From: Aliikangiella sp. G2MR2-5
GTDB taxonomy: Bacteria > Pseudomonadota > Gammaproteobacteria > Enterobacterales > Kangiellaceae
Direction: 5' to 3'
DNA length: 64,000 bases
Assembly: GCF_015687155.1 (NCBI RefSeq)
Contig: NZ_JADPQF010000003.1
Location: 62,001-126,000, forward strand
The notes under the pieces are model-generated. The model made no database searches, was not told the origin of the DNA, and saw nothing but the letters and a program-made list of their open reading frames with translations. Positions 48,119-58,076 of the stretch are shown in pieces. The position numbers and the translations under genes are program-made. The first letter of the stretch is position 1, and the number at the start of each line of letters is the position of its first letter.

Positions 48119-48667
48119 GGAGATTATCTAACTTACTGATTTACCTGATTTCTTTGATTAAAAATTGCAATTCTTTGTCTTTCCTGTGACATATTCCCAC
48201 ACTCTGGCCAAAAAGTTACAACCAAACCGCTTTATTTGATATTCTTTGACCCCCTTCACTGCAAAGTACGTTTACAGAGAATAAGTATCGTGTGTATCTG
48301 TAGAAGCAGGGAAGCGCTCTATTTAGTGCAATACCGGGTTAGTTCAATACGGCGCTGCTTTCGAATTAGCTTGCCATTGTCATTAATTTTGACGAAGCGA
48401 AGTATTCCGCAGCCTTGCCTCTAGTAGGCTAACAGCTAAGAGTGTAACATGCATTGATAGATTGGCCAGGGTCGGCGTCAATAATTGCTGATCAGGCTTG
48501 CAGCGGTAAATTTTAGGAAGTTGGATAAGATTGTGGGACATGGCTCTAGTTAAGTGATAAAGAGCCTCGTGATTTATAATGAGTGCGCTTAGTCGTATAT
48601 ATTTAATAAAAAAAATAACACTGTCGGTTCAGAATTGACTATCTGTAGTACCAGGGAGACAGTGAAA
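48119..48667 (+). promoter_or_regulatory. 549-bp region upstream of gspC with candidate promoter
   Basis: No credible coding sequence is seen (a 62-codon frame at 48236 lacks a ribosome site and resembles nothing). TATAAT occurs at 48575-48580, and an inverted repeat GGCTCT (48542-48547)/AGAGCC (48561-48566) covers where a -35 would lie. It may be the gsp promoter with an operator; the -35 is poor, so an activator could be needed. Confidence 0.45.
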
Positions 48668-49609
48668 ATGATGTTGGACAAGATGAACCTATCTCAGTTG
48701 AAATCGACAAACTGGTTAACAAACTACGCTTTCTGGGGCAATTGTATTCAGTGGCTAGGCGTATTTATGGTCGCGCTATTAATGGCCAGAATCTTCTGGG
48801 TCTGGGTAGACTACTTTTCCGATACAAGTGAAGCCAAGCCAGTTAAGGTCGCTATCAATCGAGGACAAAAGTCGTTAGATCAAATTGATGTTTCTTCTAT
48901 CATCAATCGCAATATTTTCGGTTCTCTGGTTAAGCAGGAAGAAGTCAGGGAGCTACCCAAGGAAAATATTGAAGAAACCAAGCTCAACCTGAAACTGCGA
49001 GGCATTTACGCGGCTGATACTCCCTCCAAGGCAAATGCGATTATTGAGGATAGTCGGGGGCAACAGGCGGTTTATTTTATTGACGAGAAGCTTGAGGTCA
49101 GTGGGCGCGTTTATTTGCGTCAGGTTTATGTTGACAAGGTTATTCTGGAAACTAATGGCAGGAGAGAAGCGTTAACACTTGATACCGAAAAACTGCCAAA
49201 TACAGCCATTATTGAGACAAAAGGTGAGTTGAAAGAGTCAGACGATAAGAAAGTCGAAGATAAGCGTAATAATCAAAGACTCAGCCAGCAACTAAATCGA
49301 TATAAGGATCAGTTCGAACGAGATCCGGCGAGTATGGCGGATATTATTAATGGTCGTCCGCATATGGTCGATGGTGAGCTCAAAGGATTTGAAATTTCGC
49401 CCGGAAAAGATCGGCGACTATTCCAGGAGTTAGGATTAAGACGTGGAGACATTGTGACCTCGGTTAATGGCGTGCAATTAACCAGTATGCAAGAAGCTAT
49501 GTCGCTAATGAGTGATATGAAGTCCATGAGCGAAATGAATATCGAAATTCAACGAGGCGATGAGCAGTTGAGTTTATTACTAAATTTAAATGAGAAAGTA
49601 GGATTGTAA
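48668..49609 (+). CDS. gspC: Type II secretion system protein GspC
   Basis: I use the ATG at 48668, nine bases after GGGAG (313 residues); a TTG 11 codons earlier is less likely. One membrane helix at about 31-52 is followed by the periplasmic HR domain (IINRNIFGSLVK, LNLKLRGIYA, ANAIIED). A PDZ domain ends the protein (LRRGDIVTSVNGVQLTSMQEAMSLM). GspC links the inner-membrane platform to the GspD secretin and helps select substrates. First gene of a 12-gene operon. Confidence 0.93.
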   Translation: MMLDKMNLSQLKSTNWLTNYAFWGNCIQWLGVFMVALLMARIFWVWVDYFSDTSEAKPVKVAINRGQKSLDQIDVSSIINRNIFGSLVKQEEVRELPKENIEETKLNLKLRGIYAADTPSKANAIIEDSRGQQAVYFIDEKLEVSGRVYLRQVYVDKVILETNGRREALTLDTEKLPNTAIIETKGELKESDDKKVEDKRNNQRLSQQLNRYKDQFERDPASMADIINGRPHMVDGELKGFEISPGKDRRLFQELGLRRGDIVTSVNGVQLTSMQEAMSLMSDMKSMSEMNIEIQRGDEQLSLLLNLNEKVGL

Positions 49610-49611
49610 CA

Positions 49612-51738
49612 GTGGGTTTAGCTAGAGATAACAAAACCAGAAAACGAGCAGGTTGCAAATTATTCCGTGCTATTGGTCTGATGTTGGCGTTAGCGTTAAC
49701 TTCCTCATCGGTATGGGCGGCAAAAGCAACGCTGAACCTGAAGGATACTGACATTGAAGTTTTTATTGAAAGTGTCAGTCGAATTACCGGAAAAACTTTT
49801 ATTATTGATCCCAGAGTCAAAAATAAAAAAGTAACGGTAATCTCTCAACATGAAATGGATGAGGATGAAATTTTTGCGCTATTTTTAAGCGTATTGAATG
49901 TTCATCAGTTTTCTGCTGTTGAAACTAATGGCGTTTACAAAATAGAGCAATTGCAAGCGGCAAAGCAGGACGCTGTACCCGTTTTTGAGGCCGGAGGAAA
50001 ACGATACAAGGGTGACCAATTAGTAACTCGAGTTATCAAGGTCGATAATGTTGATGTTGGCCAATTAGTTCCGCTTCTGCGTACTTTAATTTCAACACAG
50101 GGTCATATGGCTCAGTACAAACCGACTAATGTCATGGTTATTCATGATACTGCAGCAAATCTTGAGCGTATTGTGAAAATCATCCGTCAAATTGACAAAG
50201 AAAGTAATGAAGAAATTGAAGTGATCCCGTTACAACATGCATCTGCGGGAGAAGTCGTTCGAATTTTGGAAGCTCTTGAAAAACAAAGCGGTAACGCTAA
50301 AGGTCCTGAAACAAGCAAACCTAAGTTTGTTGCAGATGAACGGACTAACAGTATTTTATTAAGTGCAGATAAAAAAGCTTCTTTAAGACTTAGAGCTCTA
50401 ATTGCCCGGCTTGATTCTGAAATTGATAATAATGGTAATACCAAGGTTATCTATCTGAAATATGCTAACGCAGAAGAGCTTGCAACTTTGCTCGAAGGCG
50501 TTGGTGAGTCCATTGAGCAGGAAGAGTCTAAGGATGCGCCTCGTCGCGGCGGTCGCGGTGGCAATGACAAGCTTTATTCAATTAAAGCGCATGCCGAAAC
50601 TAACTCGTTGGTAATTACTGCGCCACCAGATTTAATGCGCTCATTTGAGTCAGTTATTGCACAATTGGATTTACGTCGAAAACAGGTTCACGTTGAAGCG
50701 ATTATTGTTGAGGTTTCGGAAGGTAAAGTTAAGGAACTCGGTGTGCAATGGGCTACTGAAGCTGGTCTCATTAATTTCACCAATGGCTCTCCCTCAATTG
50801 CGCAAGTAGGTGCTGGTGCGCTTGCTTATAATGGTCAGGATCAAGGAACCACTACGACTATTATCGACGGCAATATTGTGACCGAGACTCCGCCTAGCAA
50901 CGGTGATAACGGTGCAGCATTAGGTGAGATTCTTTCCGGGGTTAGTGGTGCTCTATTTGGCTATGTCGACCCCGAACAGTCATGGGCTGCATTGGTTAAA
51001 GTACTGGCTACCGATACGGACTCCAATGTTCTTTCTACGCCAAGTATTACGACTCTGGATAATGAAGAAGCTTCGATTAGTATCGGTCAGGAAGTTCCGA
51101 TTATTACCGGCTCTACTCTCGGCAACAATAACTCCAATCCTTTCCAGAGTGTTGAGCGAAAAGATGTAGGTGTTAAGTTAAAAATTACACCTCAAATCAA
51201 CGAAGGAAGTGCTGTTCGCCTTACCATTGAGCAGGAAGTTTCCAGCATCGCCGGAGCGACTGGCGCGGATATAGTGACTAATAAACGCCAGATTAAGACT
51301 GCGGTTCTGGTGGGCGACGGACAGACCATTGTTCTTGGCGGTTTAATTGATGACAATATTCAGGAAAGTTCTCAGAAAGTGCCGGTTCTGGGAGATATTC
51401 CAATTCTGGGGAATCTGTTTTCTTCAAGTGCGACCACAAAAAGTAAAAGAAACTTAATGGTGTTTATTCGCCCCACTATTTTGGACGATATTCAAAGTAG
51501 TGATTTTGTTAGTTCACGCAAATATAACTATATGCGGGCACAACAGTTAATCTGGAAAGATCGTGGCGTTTCTCTGATGCCTTCAGCCGACCCTGCGGTA
51601 TTGCCCAAATGGGATGACCAGCTAGCACTACCTCCTTCTTTTGAAGAGTCGCTGAAAGAACACGACCTTGAACAAGAAGCTAAAATGCTTGAGCAAAGAG
51701 CTGGGCAGTCTGACCAAGACGGCGCTTCAGAGGAATAG
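49612..51738 (+). CDS. gspD: Type II secretion system secretin GspD
   Basis: The 708-residue outer-membrane secretin starts at GTG 49612. A signal peptide ([14 protein letters not shown]) is followed by the N0 domain ([29 protein letters not shown]), N1-N3 repeats and the secretin domain ([25 protein letters not shown], then VLGGLIDDN and VFIRPTIL). An acidic C-terminal tail could contact a pilotin. It forms the gated channel for folded exoproteins. gspE begins ten bases later. Confidence 0.96.
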   Translation: MGLARDNKTRKRAGCKLFRAIGLMLALALTSSSVWAAKATLNLKDTDIEVFIESVSRITGKTFIIDPRVKNKKVTVISQHEMDEDEIFALFLSVLNVHQFSAVETNGVYKIEQLQAAKQDAVPVFEAGGKRYKGDQLVTRVIKVDNVDVGQLVPLLRTLISTQGHMAQYKPTNVMVIHDTAANLERIVKIIRQIDKESNEEIEVIPLQHASAGEVVRILEALEKQSGNAKGPETSKPKFVADERTNSILLSADKKASLRLRALIARLDSEIDNNGNTKVIYLKYANAEELATLLEGVGESIEQEESKDAPRRGGRGGNDKLYSIKAHAETNSLVITAPPDLMRSFESVIAQLDLRRKQVHVEAIIVEVSEGKVKELGVQWATEAGLINFTNGSPSIAQVGAGALAYNGQDQGTTTTIIDGNIVTETPPSNGDNGAALGEILSGVSGALFGYVDPEQSWAALVKVLATDTDSNVLSTPSITTLDNEEASISIGQEVPIITGSTLGNNNSNPFQSVERKDVGVKLKITPQINEGSAVRLTIEQEVSSIAGATGADIVTNKRQIKTAVLVGDGQTIVLGGLIDDNIQESSQKVPVLGDIPILGNLFSSSATTKSKRNLMVFIRPTILDDIQSSDFVSSRKYNYMRAQQLIWKDRGVSLMPSADPAVLPKWDDQLALPPSFEESLKEHDLEQEAKMLEQRAGQSDQDGASEE

Positions 51739-51748
51739 GAAAGCGGTT

Positions 51749-53374
51749 ATGTCGGTAAGTGAATTTATGCAGCAAAAAGAGCCTTCGCAACAAGTAATTG
51801 ACGAGCTTGATAGTGAAGCGCAAGCACTTGTTGAACGGAGTGCAGAAGACGCTGAGTTTGAGGTCGAAGATAAGACTGGTGATGGTATTGGTCGCAAGTT
51901 ACCTTTCTCTTTTGCTAAACGACATGGCATTGTTTTTCGACTAACACCAGAAGGTGAAGCTCCTTCAAGCATTATTGATGCGGTAGTAAAAAAAGATACT
52001 GAATTAAAGGCTATTGCTGAAGCGCGTCGGTTTGCAGGCACTCAAATGCGTTTTACCGAAGTCGAAAGCGATGAGCAATTCGAAGCTGTTCTATCAGAGG
52101 TCTATCAGGATAACTCTGGTGAAGCTATGGCTGCGATGGAAGATATTGGCGATGATATGGATCTTTTCCGACTCGCAGAAGAAATGCCGGAAACTGAAGA
52201 TCTACTGGAAGCTGATGATGACGCTCCAATAATTAAGTTAATTAATGCACTATTAACCGAAGCGATAAAAGTCAATGCTTCAGATATTCATGTGGAAACT
52301 TTTGAGCATGATTTAAAAGTTCGTTTTCGGGTTGATGGGGTGTTGCGTGAAGTACTAAGTCCCAGTAAGAAGTTGGCGCCCCTTCTTGTGTCGCGGATAA
52401 AAGTTATGGCTAAGCTGGATATTGCCGAAAAACGAGTTCCTCAGGATGGTCGTATCGCATTAAAAATTGCTAATCGTGGCGTGGATGTTCGTGTTTCCAC
52501 TATTCCATCAAGTCATGGTGAGCGAGTTGTTATGCGTCTGCTGGATAAGCAGGCAGGCCGTCTTGATTTTTCTCACCTTGGAATGCCGCAAGAATTGATG
52601 GATAAAATGAGCAGTATTTTGCATAAACCTCATGGGATTATTCTGGTTACCGGGCCGACAGGCTCTGGTAAAACGACAACGCTTTATGCCGGCTTGACTC
52701 TACTTAATCATTCTTCAAGAAATATTTTAACGGTTGAGGATCCGATCGAATATTTACTTAATGGTATTGGACAGACCCAGGTTAATTCGAAAGTTGATAT
52801 GACTTTTGCGAGAGGTTTAAGGGCGATTCTTCGTCAGGATCCGGATGTAGTGATGGTTGGGGAAATTCGAGATCTTGAAACCGCGCAAATAGCCGTGCAG
52901 GCAAGTTTGACCGGTCACCTGGTGCTTTCTACTTTACACACTAATACCGCCGCCGGTGCGGTTACTCGTTTGCAAGATATGGGAGTAGAGCCGTTTTTAC
53001 TTTCATCAAGCTTATTAGGCGTTCTGGCACAGCGGCTTGTAAGAACACTTTGTGATAACTGTAAAGAACCCGCTACGGCCAATGAAAAAGAGTGTGAACT
53101 GATGGGATATGATGGACAAAATCCGCCCACGATATATCACGCTAGAGGCTGTGCGGAGTGTAATAACCTGGGCTACAAAGGCCGTCAGGGGATATTCGAG
53201 CTCTTGTTAGTTGATGAAGAGGTGCGTGACAAAATTCATAACGGTGCAGGAGAAATGGAAATAGAGCGTTACGCTCGTAAGACAGGGTTTAGTATTCGCG
53301 AAGATGGTAAGAATCGAGTACTCGAAGGGATTACCACAATTGAAGAAGTTTTGCGCGTTACGCGTGAAGACTAA
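51749..53374 (+). CDS. gspE: Type II secretion system ATPase GspE
   Basis: The ATG at 51749 gives 541 residues; the frame is open upstream into gspD but that start is not supported. N-terminal domain for GspL binding (about 1-160), then Walker A GPTGSGKT at 302-309, the Asp box DIHVE and Walker B region [12 protein letters not shown]. The zinc-binding CDNC...CAEC module precedes the end. It powers pseudopilus assembly from the cytoplasmic side. Confidence 0.97.
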   Translation: MSVSEFMQQKEPSQQVIDELDSEAQALVERSAEDAEFEVEDKTGDGIGRKLPFSFAKRHGIVFRLTPEGEAPSSIIDAVVKKDTELKAIAEARRFAGTQMRFTEVESDEQFEAVLSEVYQDNSGEAMAAMEDIGDDMDLFRLAEEMPETEDLLEADDDAPIIKLINALLTEAIKVNASDIHVETFEHDLKVRFRVDGVLREVLSPSKKLAPLLVSRIKVMAKLDIAEKRVPQDGRIALKIANRGVDVRVSTIPSSHGERVVMRLLDKQAGRLDFSHLGMPQELMDKMSSILHKPHGIILVTGPTGSGKTTTLYAGLTLLNHSSRNILTVEDPIEYLLNGIGQTQVNSKVDMTFARGLRAILRQDPDVVMVGEIRDLETAQIAVQASLTGHLVLSTLHTNTAAGAVTRLQDMGVEPFLLSSSLLGVLAQRLVRTLCDNCKEPATANEKECELMGYDGQNPPTIYHARGCAECNNLGYKGRQGIFELLLVDEEVRDKIHNGAGEMEIERYARKTGFSIREDGKNRVLEGITTIEEVLRVTRED

Positions 53375-53389
53375 TGGAGCTGAATGATT

Positions 53390-54613
53390 ATGGCTGCATT
53401 TGAATACATTGCACTTGACCAGTCCGGCAAACAGAAAAAAGGGATCCTGGAAGGCGATACACCAAGGCAAATTCGCCAACTGTTACGAGACAAACACATG
53501 ATTCCACTGGAAGTGGAAAGTGTTACTCAGTCTAAAAAATCTAAAAGTAAATCAGGCTCAGGCGGTTTTTTTCAAACGAAAATTAGCGCTTCTGATCTTG
53601 CTCTTTTAACCAGACAGGTTGCGACTTTAGTTCGTGCTGCCATTCCGGTGGAAGAAACCATTAAGGCTGTTGCCGATCAAAGTGAAAAGCCCAAACAGCG
53701 CAGTATGCTGCTTGGAATTCGCGCACGGATCGTTGAAGGGCATACCATGGCGGATGCGCTAAGTGAGTATCCGGGAGTATTCTCTCCATTATTTCGCGCT
53801 ATGGTTGCAGCGGGAGAAAAGTCAGGTCATCTCGATCTGGTGCTGGAAAGACTCGCAGACTACACCGAATCTCGTCAGGAAATTCAATCGAAAATTTCTG
53901 GTGCTCTGGTTTATCCGATAATTCTTACCGTTGTCAGTGTCGCCATTGTTGGGTTCTTATTGGGATATGTCGTTCCGGAAATCACCGGCAGTTTTACTAA
54001 GTCGGGCCAAGAGCTTCCGTGGATTACTCAGGTGCTCCTGGATATGAGTGAGTTTGTTAAAGCCTGGGGAGTGATGACTCTTGGGGGCATTATTAGTTTA
54101 GTGATCGGCTTTCGATACGCGCTGCGTAATCCCAAAATGAGGCTTAAATGGGATAAGTGGAAGCTGGGAGCCTTTGGCATTGGTAAAGTTGTTAGAGGAA
54201 TGAATTCCGCCCGATTTGCTCGAACGCTCGCTATCCTCAATCAAAGTAGTGTTCCGCTGCTAGAAGGAATGCAAATTGCCGGCAGCGTTATGACGAATGA
54301 AGAATTAAAGCGTGCAGTTAAGGAAGCAACAGTAAGAGTCAGGGAAGGCGCAGGGTTAAAAGTTTCTTTACAACAAAGTGGTTATTTCCCTCCGATGATG
54401 CTGCACATGATCGCCAGCGGAGAAAGCTCCGGTGAGCTGGAACAAATGCTTGATAAGGCAGCGGATAATCAGGAAAGACAATTTGATAACCTGGTTAGCA
54501 CCATGATGAATATGATTGGTCCGGTGATGATCCTGGTGATGGGGGGATTTGTATTTACAATCGTGCTGGCCATCATGTTACCGGTATTCCAGTTGAGCGA
54601 CACTCTCGCTTAG
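53390..54613 (+). CDS. gspF: Type II secretion system inner-membrane protein GspF
   Basis: I prefer the second ATG at 53390 (MAAFEYIALD, 407 residues), since other GspF proteins begin this way; an ATG two codons earlier is closer to GGAG. Two T2SSF cytoplasmic domains (about 70-195 and 270-395) alternate with three membrane helices. Conserved LTRQVATLVRAAIPVEE and GESSGELEQMLDKAA are present. Platform protein with GspL and GspM. Confidence 0.94.
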   Translation: MAAFEYIALDQSGKQKKGILEGDTPRQIRQLLRDKHMIPLEVESVTQSKKSKSKSGSGGFFQTKISASDLALLTRQVATLVRAAIPVEETIKAVADQSEKPKQRSMLLGIRARIVEGHTMADALSEYPGVFSPLFRAMVAAGEKSGHLDLVLERLADYTESRQEIQSKISGALVYPIILTVVSVAIVGFLLGYVVPEITGSFTKSGQELPWITQVLLDMSEFVKAWGVMTLGGIISLVIGFRYALRNPKMRLKWDKWKLGAFGIGKVVRGMNSARFARTLAILNQSSVPLLEGMQIAGSVMTNEELKRAVKEATVRVREGAGLKVSLQQSGYFPPMMLHMIASGESSGELEQMLDKAADNQERQFDNLVSTMMNMIGPVMILVMGGFVFTIVLAIMLPVFQLSDTLA

Positions 54614-54683
54614 CGAAATTTTGCCTCAGCAATAACAGGCAAGTTAGGTAAGTTATTTTTATTTTTTAAGAGGTTCATTAGAA

Positions 54684-55139
54684 ATGCAAAAACAGTCTGG
54701 ATTTTCGTTACTCGAAATTCTTGTTGCCATGGCGATTATGGCAATTTTGGGTGGAATCATGGTTGGCCAGTTTATGGGAAAAACTGAAGAAGCGAACTTT
54801 CAAAAACTAAAAGGTGATATTGAAGTCATTAATTCGGCATTGATTCAATATCATGCAGATAATTTTTTATTGCCTACTACCGAGCAGGGACTGGAGGCGC
54901 TGGTTACCAAGCCGGAAATTTCACCGGAGCCAAAAAACTATTCTCGCAGAGGCTATCTACCTGAATTAAAAGATGACCCTTGGGGGAACCCATATCAATA
55001 TGCTTATCCGGGAGAATACGGTGAGTATGATATTTATTCTTTGGGCGCTGATGGTGAAGAAGGTGGCGAAGGTATGGCTGCCGATATAGGTAACTGGAAT
55101 GTCGACGAAGCGATCAAAGCATTAAAGCAGCAAGATTGA
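54684..55139 (+). CDS. gspG: Major pseudopilin GspG
   Basis: This 151-residue protein has a short leader MQKQSG then the type IV-pilin-like FSLLEILVAMAIMAILGG with Glu5 after cleavage by GspO. The C-terminal part has the GspG calcium loop region (DPWGNPYQYAYPGEYGEYDIYSLGADG). It forms the shaft of the pseudopilus. The downstream spacer has a 15-bp tandem duplication. Confidence 0.96.
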   Translation: MQKQSGFSLLEILVAMAIMAILGGIMVGQFMGKTEEANFQKLKGDIEVINSALIQYHADNFLLPTTEQGLEALVTKPEISPEPKNYSRRGYLPELKDDPWGNPYQYAYPGEYGEYDIYSLGADGEEGGEGMAADIGNWNVDEAIKALKQQD

Positions 55140-55152
55140 TCTCTGACCATTT

Positions 55153-55182
55153 AAGTGTGCTTCAGATAAGTGTGCTTCAGAT
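55153..55182 (+). repeat. Perfect 15-bp tandem duplication after gspG
   Basis: AAGTGTGCTTCAGAT occurs at 55153-55167 and directly again at 55168-55182, 13 bp after the gspG stop. It resembles in size the repeats at 5462, 12041 and 13856 but not in sequence. Confidence 0.9.
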
Positions 55183-55209
55183 TAAATCGAATTAAGGTTA
55201 GTCGTAATT

Positions 55210-55896
55210 ATGGAGAAGAATTTTAAACAGACATTGATAAGGCCTTCGGGCTTCAGTTTGCTTGAAATTCTGATCGCCATGGCACTGATAGCATTACTTG
55301 CTGGAATTGCTATTCCCTACTTAGGTGGAGACAGCAATAAGTTTGCCAAAAAAGAAGCACAACGTCTTCTCGCTGCAGTTGAAATGGCCAGAGATCTGGC
55401 GATTATTGAAAGCAAAGAGTATGGCCTGAATATTGATGAGGAAAAGTATCAGTTTCTCTATCTTAATGATGAAGATGATACGCGTCCTCCACAGTGGGAG
55501 TTGCTCTCGGACCACCCGCAGCTGGCTTCGCATGAATTTCCTGAAACTGTTGAAGTAAATGTAGCAATTGACGGCGACAATGTTTTTGCATCACAAGACG
55601 ACGATGTTGAAATATTTGAAGAAGACGTCAATATTTTTGAAGAAGAAGACGAGCAGGAAAAAGTCGATCCGCCACAGATTTATTTTTTATCAACTGGCGA
55701 ACAAAACGAGTTTGTGATTGCGTTTGCTTCTGTTGAGACCTATCAAAGTAAAGATGATGAACCTGTATTTTTTCGGGTAAAAGGTTCACTCACCGGGGAG
55801 CTGCAATATCAGGGGCCGTTACCGGGAGATTTGTTTAATCAAATCAATGAGGATTACAGCGACTACCTTGAACAGGAACCGCTCGCTGGAAAATAG
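55210..55896 (+). CDS. gspH: Minor pseudopilin GspH with acidic insertion
   Basis: The 228-residue prepilin-like protein has leader to G then FSLLEILIAMALIALLAG and the GspH-type continuation FAKKEAQRLLAAVEMARDLAII. It is longer than most GspH proteins. Residues about 120-155 are very acidic (DDDVEIFEEDVNIFEEEDEQE), likely a surface loop of the beta domain. GspH joins the pseudopilus to the GspI-J-K tip. Confidence 0.88.
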   Translation: MEKNFKQTLIRPSGFSLLEILIAMALIALLAGIAIPYLGGDSNKFAKKEAQRLLAAVEMARDLAIIESKEYGLNIDEEKYQFLYLNDEDDTRPPQWELLSDHPQLASHEFPETVEVNVAIDGDNVFASQDDDVEIFEEDVNIFEEEDEQEKVDPPQIYFLSTGEQNEFVIAFASVETYQSKDDEPVFFRVKGSLTGELQYQGPLPGDLFNQINEDYSDYLEQEPLAGK

Positions 55897-55915
55897 TGTG
55901 GAATTCAGGTTGCCA

Positions 55916-56335
55916 ATGAATAGAAAGCAAAGTGGTTATCAGCGCGGAATGAAAAGCAAGAGATTGGGCTTTACTTTGCTTGAAGTGCTTATTGCTATGG
56001 TGATATTTGGCACAACGGTAACTCTACTTTTAAGAAATCTGAATGATCAAACGCGCACCCATGTAGATATTGGAATTCGAACTGTTGCTCATTGGGTAGC
56101 ATTGAATCAAATGGCGAATGTGCGTATGGCTGGAACCTGGCCGAATACAGGGGTAACTCGTGGCGAAGCTGAAATGCGTGGTAGAACCTGGTATTGGTTA
56201 CAGACGGTGAGCAAAACAACGGAAAAAGATTTGCGTCAGATCGAAATCGAAGTACGTTACGAAGAATCAGACGAGCTGCCAGCAACGCGTTTTGTTGGCT
56301 TTATTGCTAAGAAAGAAGCGGGTGTTGAAAAGTGA
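55916..56335 (+). CDS. gspI: Minor pseudopilin GspI
   Basis: With ATG 55916 the protein has 139 residues: an 18-residue basic leader, then GFTLLEVLIAMVIFGTTV. ATG 55949 (leader MKSKRLG) is just as possible. The C-terminal domain is RTWYWLQTVSKTTEKDLRQIEIEV, typical of the small GspI fold. It nucleates the tip complex with GspJ and GspK. Its stop overlaps the GTG of gspJ. Confidence 0.9.
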   Translation: MNRKQSGYQRGMKSKRLGFTLLEVLIAMVIFGTTVTLLLRNLNDQTRTHVDIGIRTVAHWVALNQMANVRMAGTWPNTGVTRGEAEMRGRTWYWLQTVSKTTEKDLRQIEIEVRYEESDELPATRFVGFIAKKEAGVEK

Positions 56336-56991
56336 AACTCGCTAATGCCAACCAAATAAAAAATATGCGATCAGACGGGTTTACCTTGATCGAAATACTG
56401 GTCGCTATGGCAATAATGGCTGTCATAGGCGTCGGCGCTTTGAGTATATTAAATACCGCCACTACTACCAGTAACAAGATCAAGGTTGATGGCAAAAGAT
56501 TAAACGATGTTCAGCGAGCATTTTTGTTGATATCACAAGATATGCAGCAGCTAACTTCACGTCTGGTAAGAGACGAATTCGGTGATCGTTTACCTGCGAT
56601 GAAGAGTGATCTGCAGTCATCTGCTCCGTACCTGCGTGTGACACGGTTGGGGCGGCGAAACCCGGCCCTATTGCCTCGTTCCAATTTGGAGCATTTAATC
56701 TATACGATAGAAGGTAAGCAGCTCTATCGAATTAGCTATCCTTATGTTGATGGAATGGTTGCAGAAAATGCTTTGAAAAGGCCGCTATTGGAAAACGTCG
56801 AAGCCATGAAAGTTCAGTTTTATGATGGTGAGGAGTGGTATGATTATTGGCCAATAGATGAAGGGAGTGAAGATGCCAATCCGCAAGCGTTGCCTGTCGG
56901 GGTAAAGTTTGAATTAGAGTTAACGGATTACGGTAAATTGGAAAGGGTTTTTGCTTTATCCGATCGCATTGAAAAGTCTGATCGAGGATAA
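56332..56991 (+). CDS. gspJ: Minor pseudopilin GspJ
   Basis: The 219-residue protein starts at GTG 56332 inside the gspI stop (GTGA). The prepilin motif is GFTLIEILVAMAIMAVIGVGALSIL, followed by the GspJ blocks LNDVQRAFLLISQDMQQLTSR and YTIEGKQLYRISYPYVDG. Part of the tip complex. Confidence 0.93.
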   Translation: MKLANANQIKNMRSDGFTLIEILVAMAIMAVIGVGALSILNTATTTSNKIKVDGKRLNDVQRAFLLISQDMQQLTSRLVRDEFGDRLPAMKSDLQSSAPYLRVTRLGRRNPALLPRSNLEHLIYTIEGKQLYRISYPYVDGMVAENALKRPLLENVEAMKVQFYDGEEWYDYWPIDEGSEDANPQALPVGVKFELELTDYGKLERVFALSDRIEKSDRG

Positions 56992-56996
56992 GGTCT

Positions 56997-58076
56997 GTGA
57001 GATTTACGAAACGGACAATAAGCAACCCCGCTCGGCAAAAGGGTACAGCTCTGGTGACCGTAGTATTGATAGCCGCGGTTGTAATAGTGATGGTAGTCGA
57101 ATCGGTTAAAACGGTTCGATTTCAAAAGCAATTAAGTACCAACTTGATTAATCGTGATCAGGCATATTCTTATTTGATTGGTATGGAAGAGTTGGCCAAA
57201 ATTTATTTGAAAAAAGCTTTTGAAGCGGAAAAAGGCGATACTGTTCACCTGGGACAACTCTGGGCGCAGGATGATATTACCTTTCCCATTGATGGTGGCG
57301 CTATGACTGCGTCGATTAAAGATATGCAGAGCTGTTTTAATTTAAATACCATTGCTGAGGAAGCGTCAACTAAAAACCAAAACAACAGTAAAAATAGCAA
57401 TAGTAATAATCTGAATAGCGGTGGTCAGGGTGCCGCTACCCCAGGGCAAAAAATACTGGAAGAGTTGATAGAGAAGGTAAAAGAGGATTCTGATAGCATT
57501 GGTAAGGATTTAGCTGAAGCGTTAAAAGACTGGGTTGATGAAGATAGCGAGCCTTCTGGCGCATCAGATGCTGAAGATTCTTATTATCAAGGTCTGGAGC
57601 TCCCGTATCTGGCTGCAAATAGTTTAATAGCACACGAAAGTGAGTTGATGACAATAAAAGGGTATGATCAAAAGCTCTATCAACAGTTAAGGCCTTATGT
57701 TTGTGTATTGCCAGATAGTCAAGTTAATCAGATCAATGTGAATACGATAACCGGTGAAAGTGCCGCTTTGGTATATGCCGTATTGAGCATCGCGAGCTCG
57801 TCAACTCAAAATAGCAATAGTTATAGCCTTAGCGACGTTAGTAAAGCTATATCTGATAGACCCGAAGATGGATATGAGAATGTACAGGATTTCATTCAGG
57901 CTATGGGAAGTAGTGGAAAAGCTGCAAGCACTGACTATCTCGATGTTACCAGTCATTATTTTCAAATGACTGCCAAGGCGGAAATAGGTAAAACTCGAGT
58001 TGAAATGAAAACTTTATTTAAAAAAGAAGACGACAATAACTTTAAGGTTGTGTCTCGCTATTTTGGTAGAGAGTAA
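56997..58076 (+). CDS. gspK: Minor pseudopilin GspK
   Basis: The 359-residue tip protein starts at GTG 56997. The N-terminal helix is QKGTALVTVVLIAAVVIVMVVES; as in other GspK it lacks the usual Glu5. The large domain contains DMQSCFNLNTIA and the helix-hairpin part QLRPYVCVLPDSQVNQINVNT. An Asn/Ser-rich tract at about 124-145 looks like a disordered linker insert. The stop overlaps the gspL ATG by one base. Confidence 0.92.
   Translation: MRFTKRTISNPARQKGTALVTVVLIAAVVIVMVVESVKTVRFQKQLSTNLINRDQAYSYLIGMEELAKIYLKKAFEAEKGDTVHLGQLWAQDDITFPIDGGAMTASIKDMQSCFNLNTIAEEASTKNQNNSKNSNSNNLNSGGQGAATPGQKILEELIEKVKEDSDSIGKDLAEALKDWVDEDSEPSGASDAEDSYYQGLELPYLAANSLIAHESELMTIKGYDQKLYQQLRPYVCVLPDSQVNQINVNTITGESAALVYAVLSIASSSTQNSNSYSLSDVSKAISDRPEDGYENVQDFIQAMGSSGKAASTDYLDVTSHYFQMTAKAEIGKTRVEMKTLFKKEDDNNFKVVSRYFGRE

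Noticed and set aside
48236..48424. 62-codon frame in the gap before gspC
   Set aside because: No ribosome site, many Arg/Cys/Ser and no resemblance to known small proteins; chance length for this composition.
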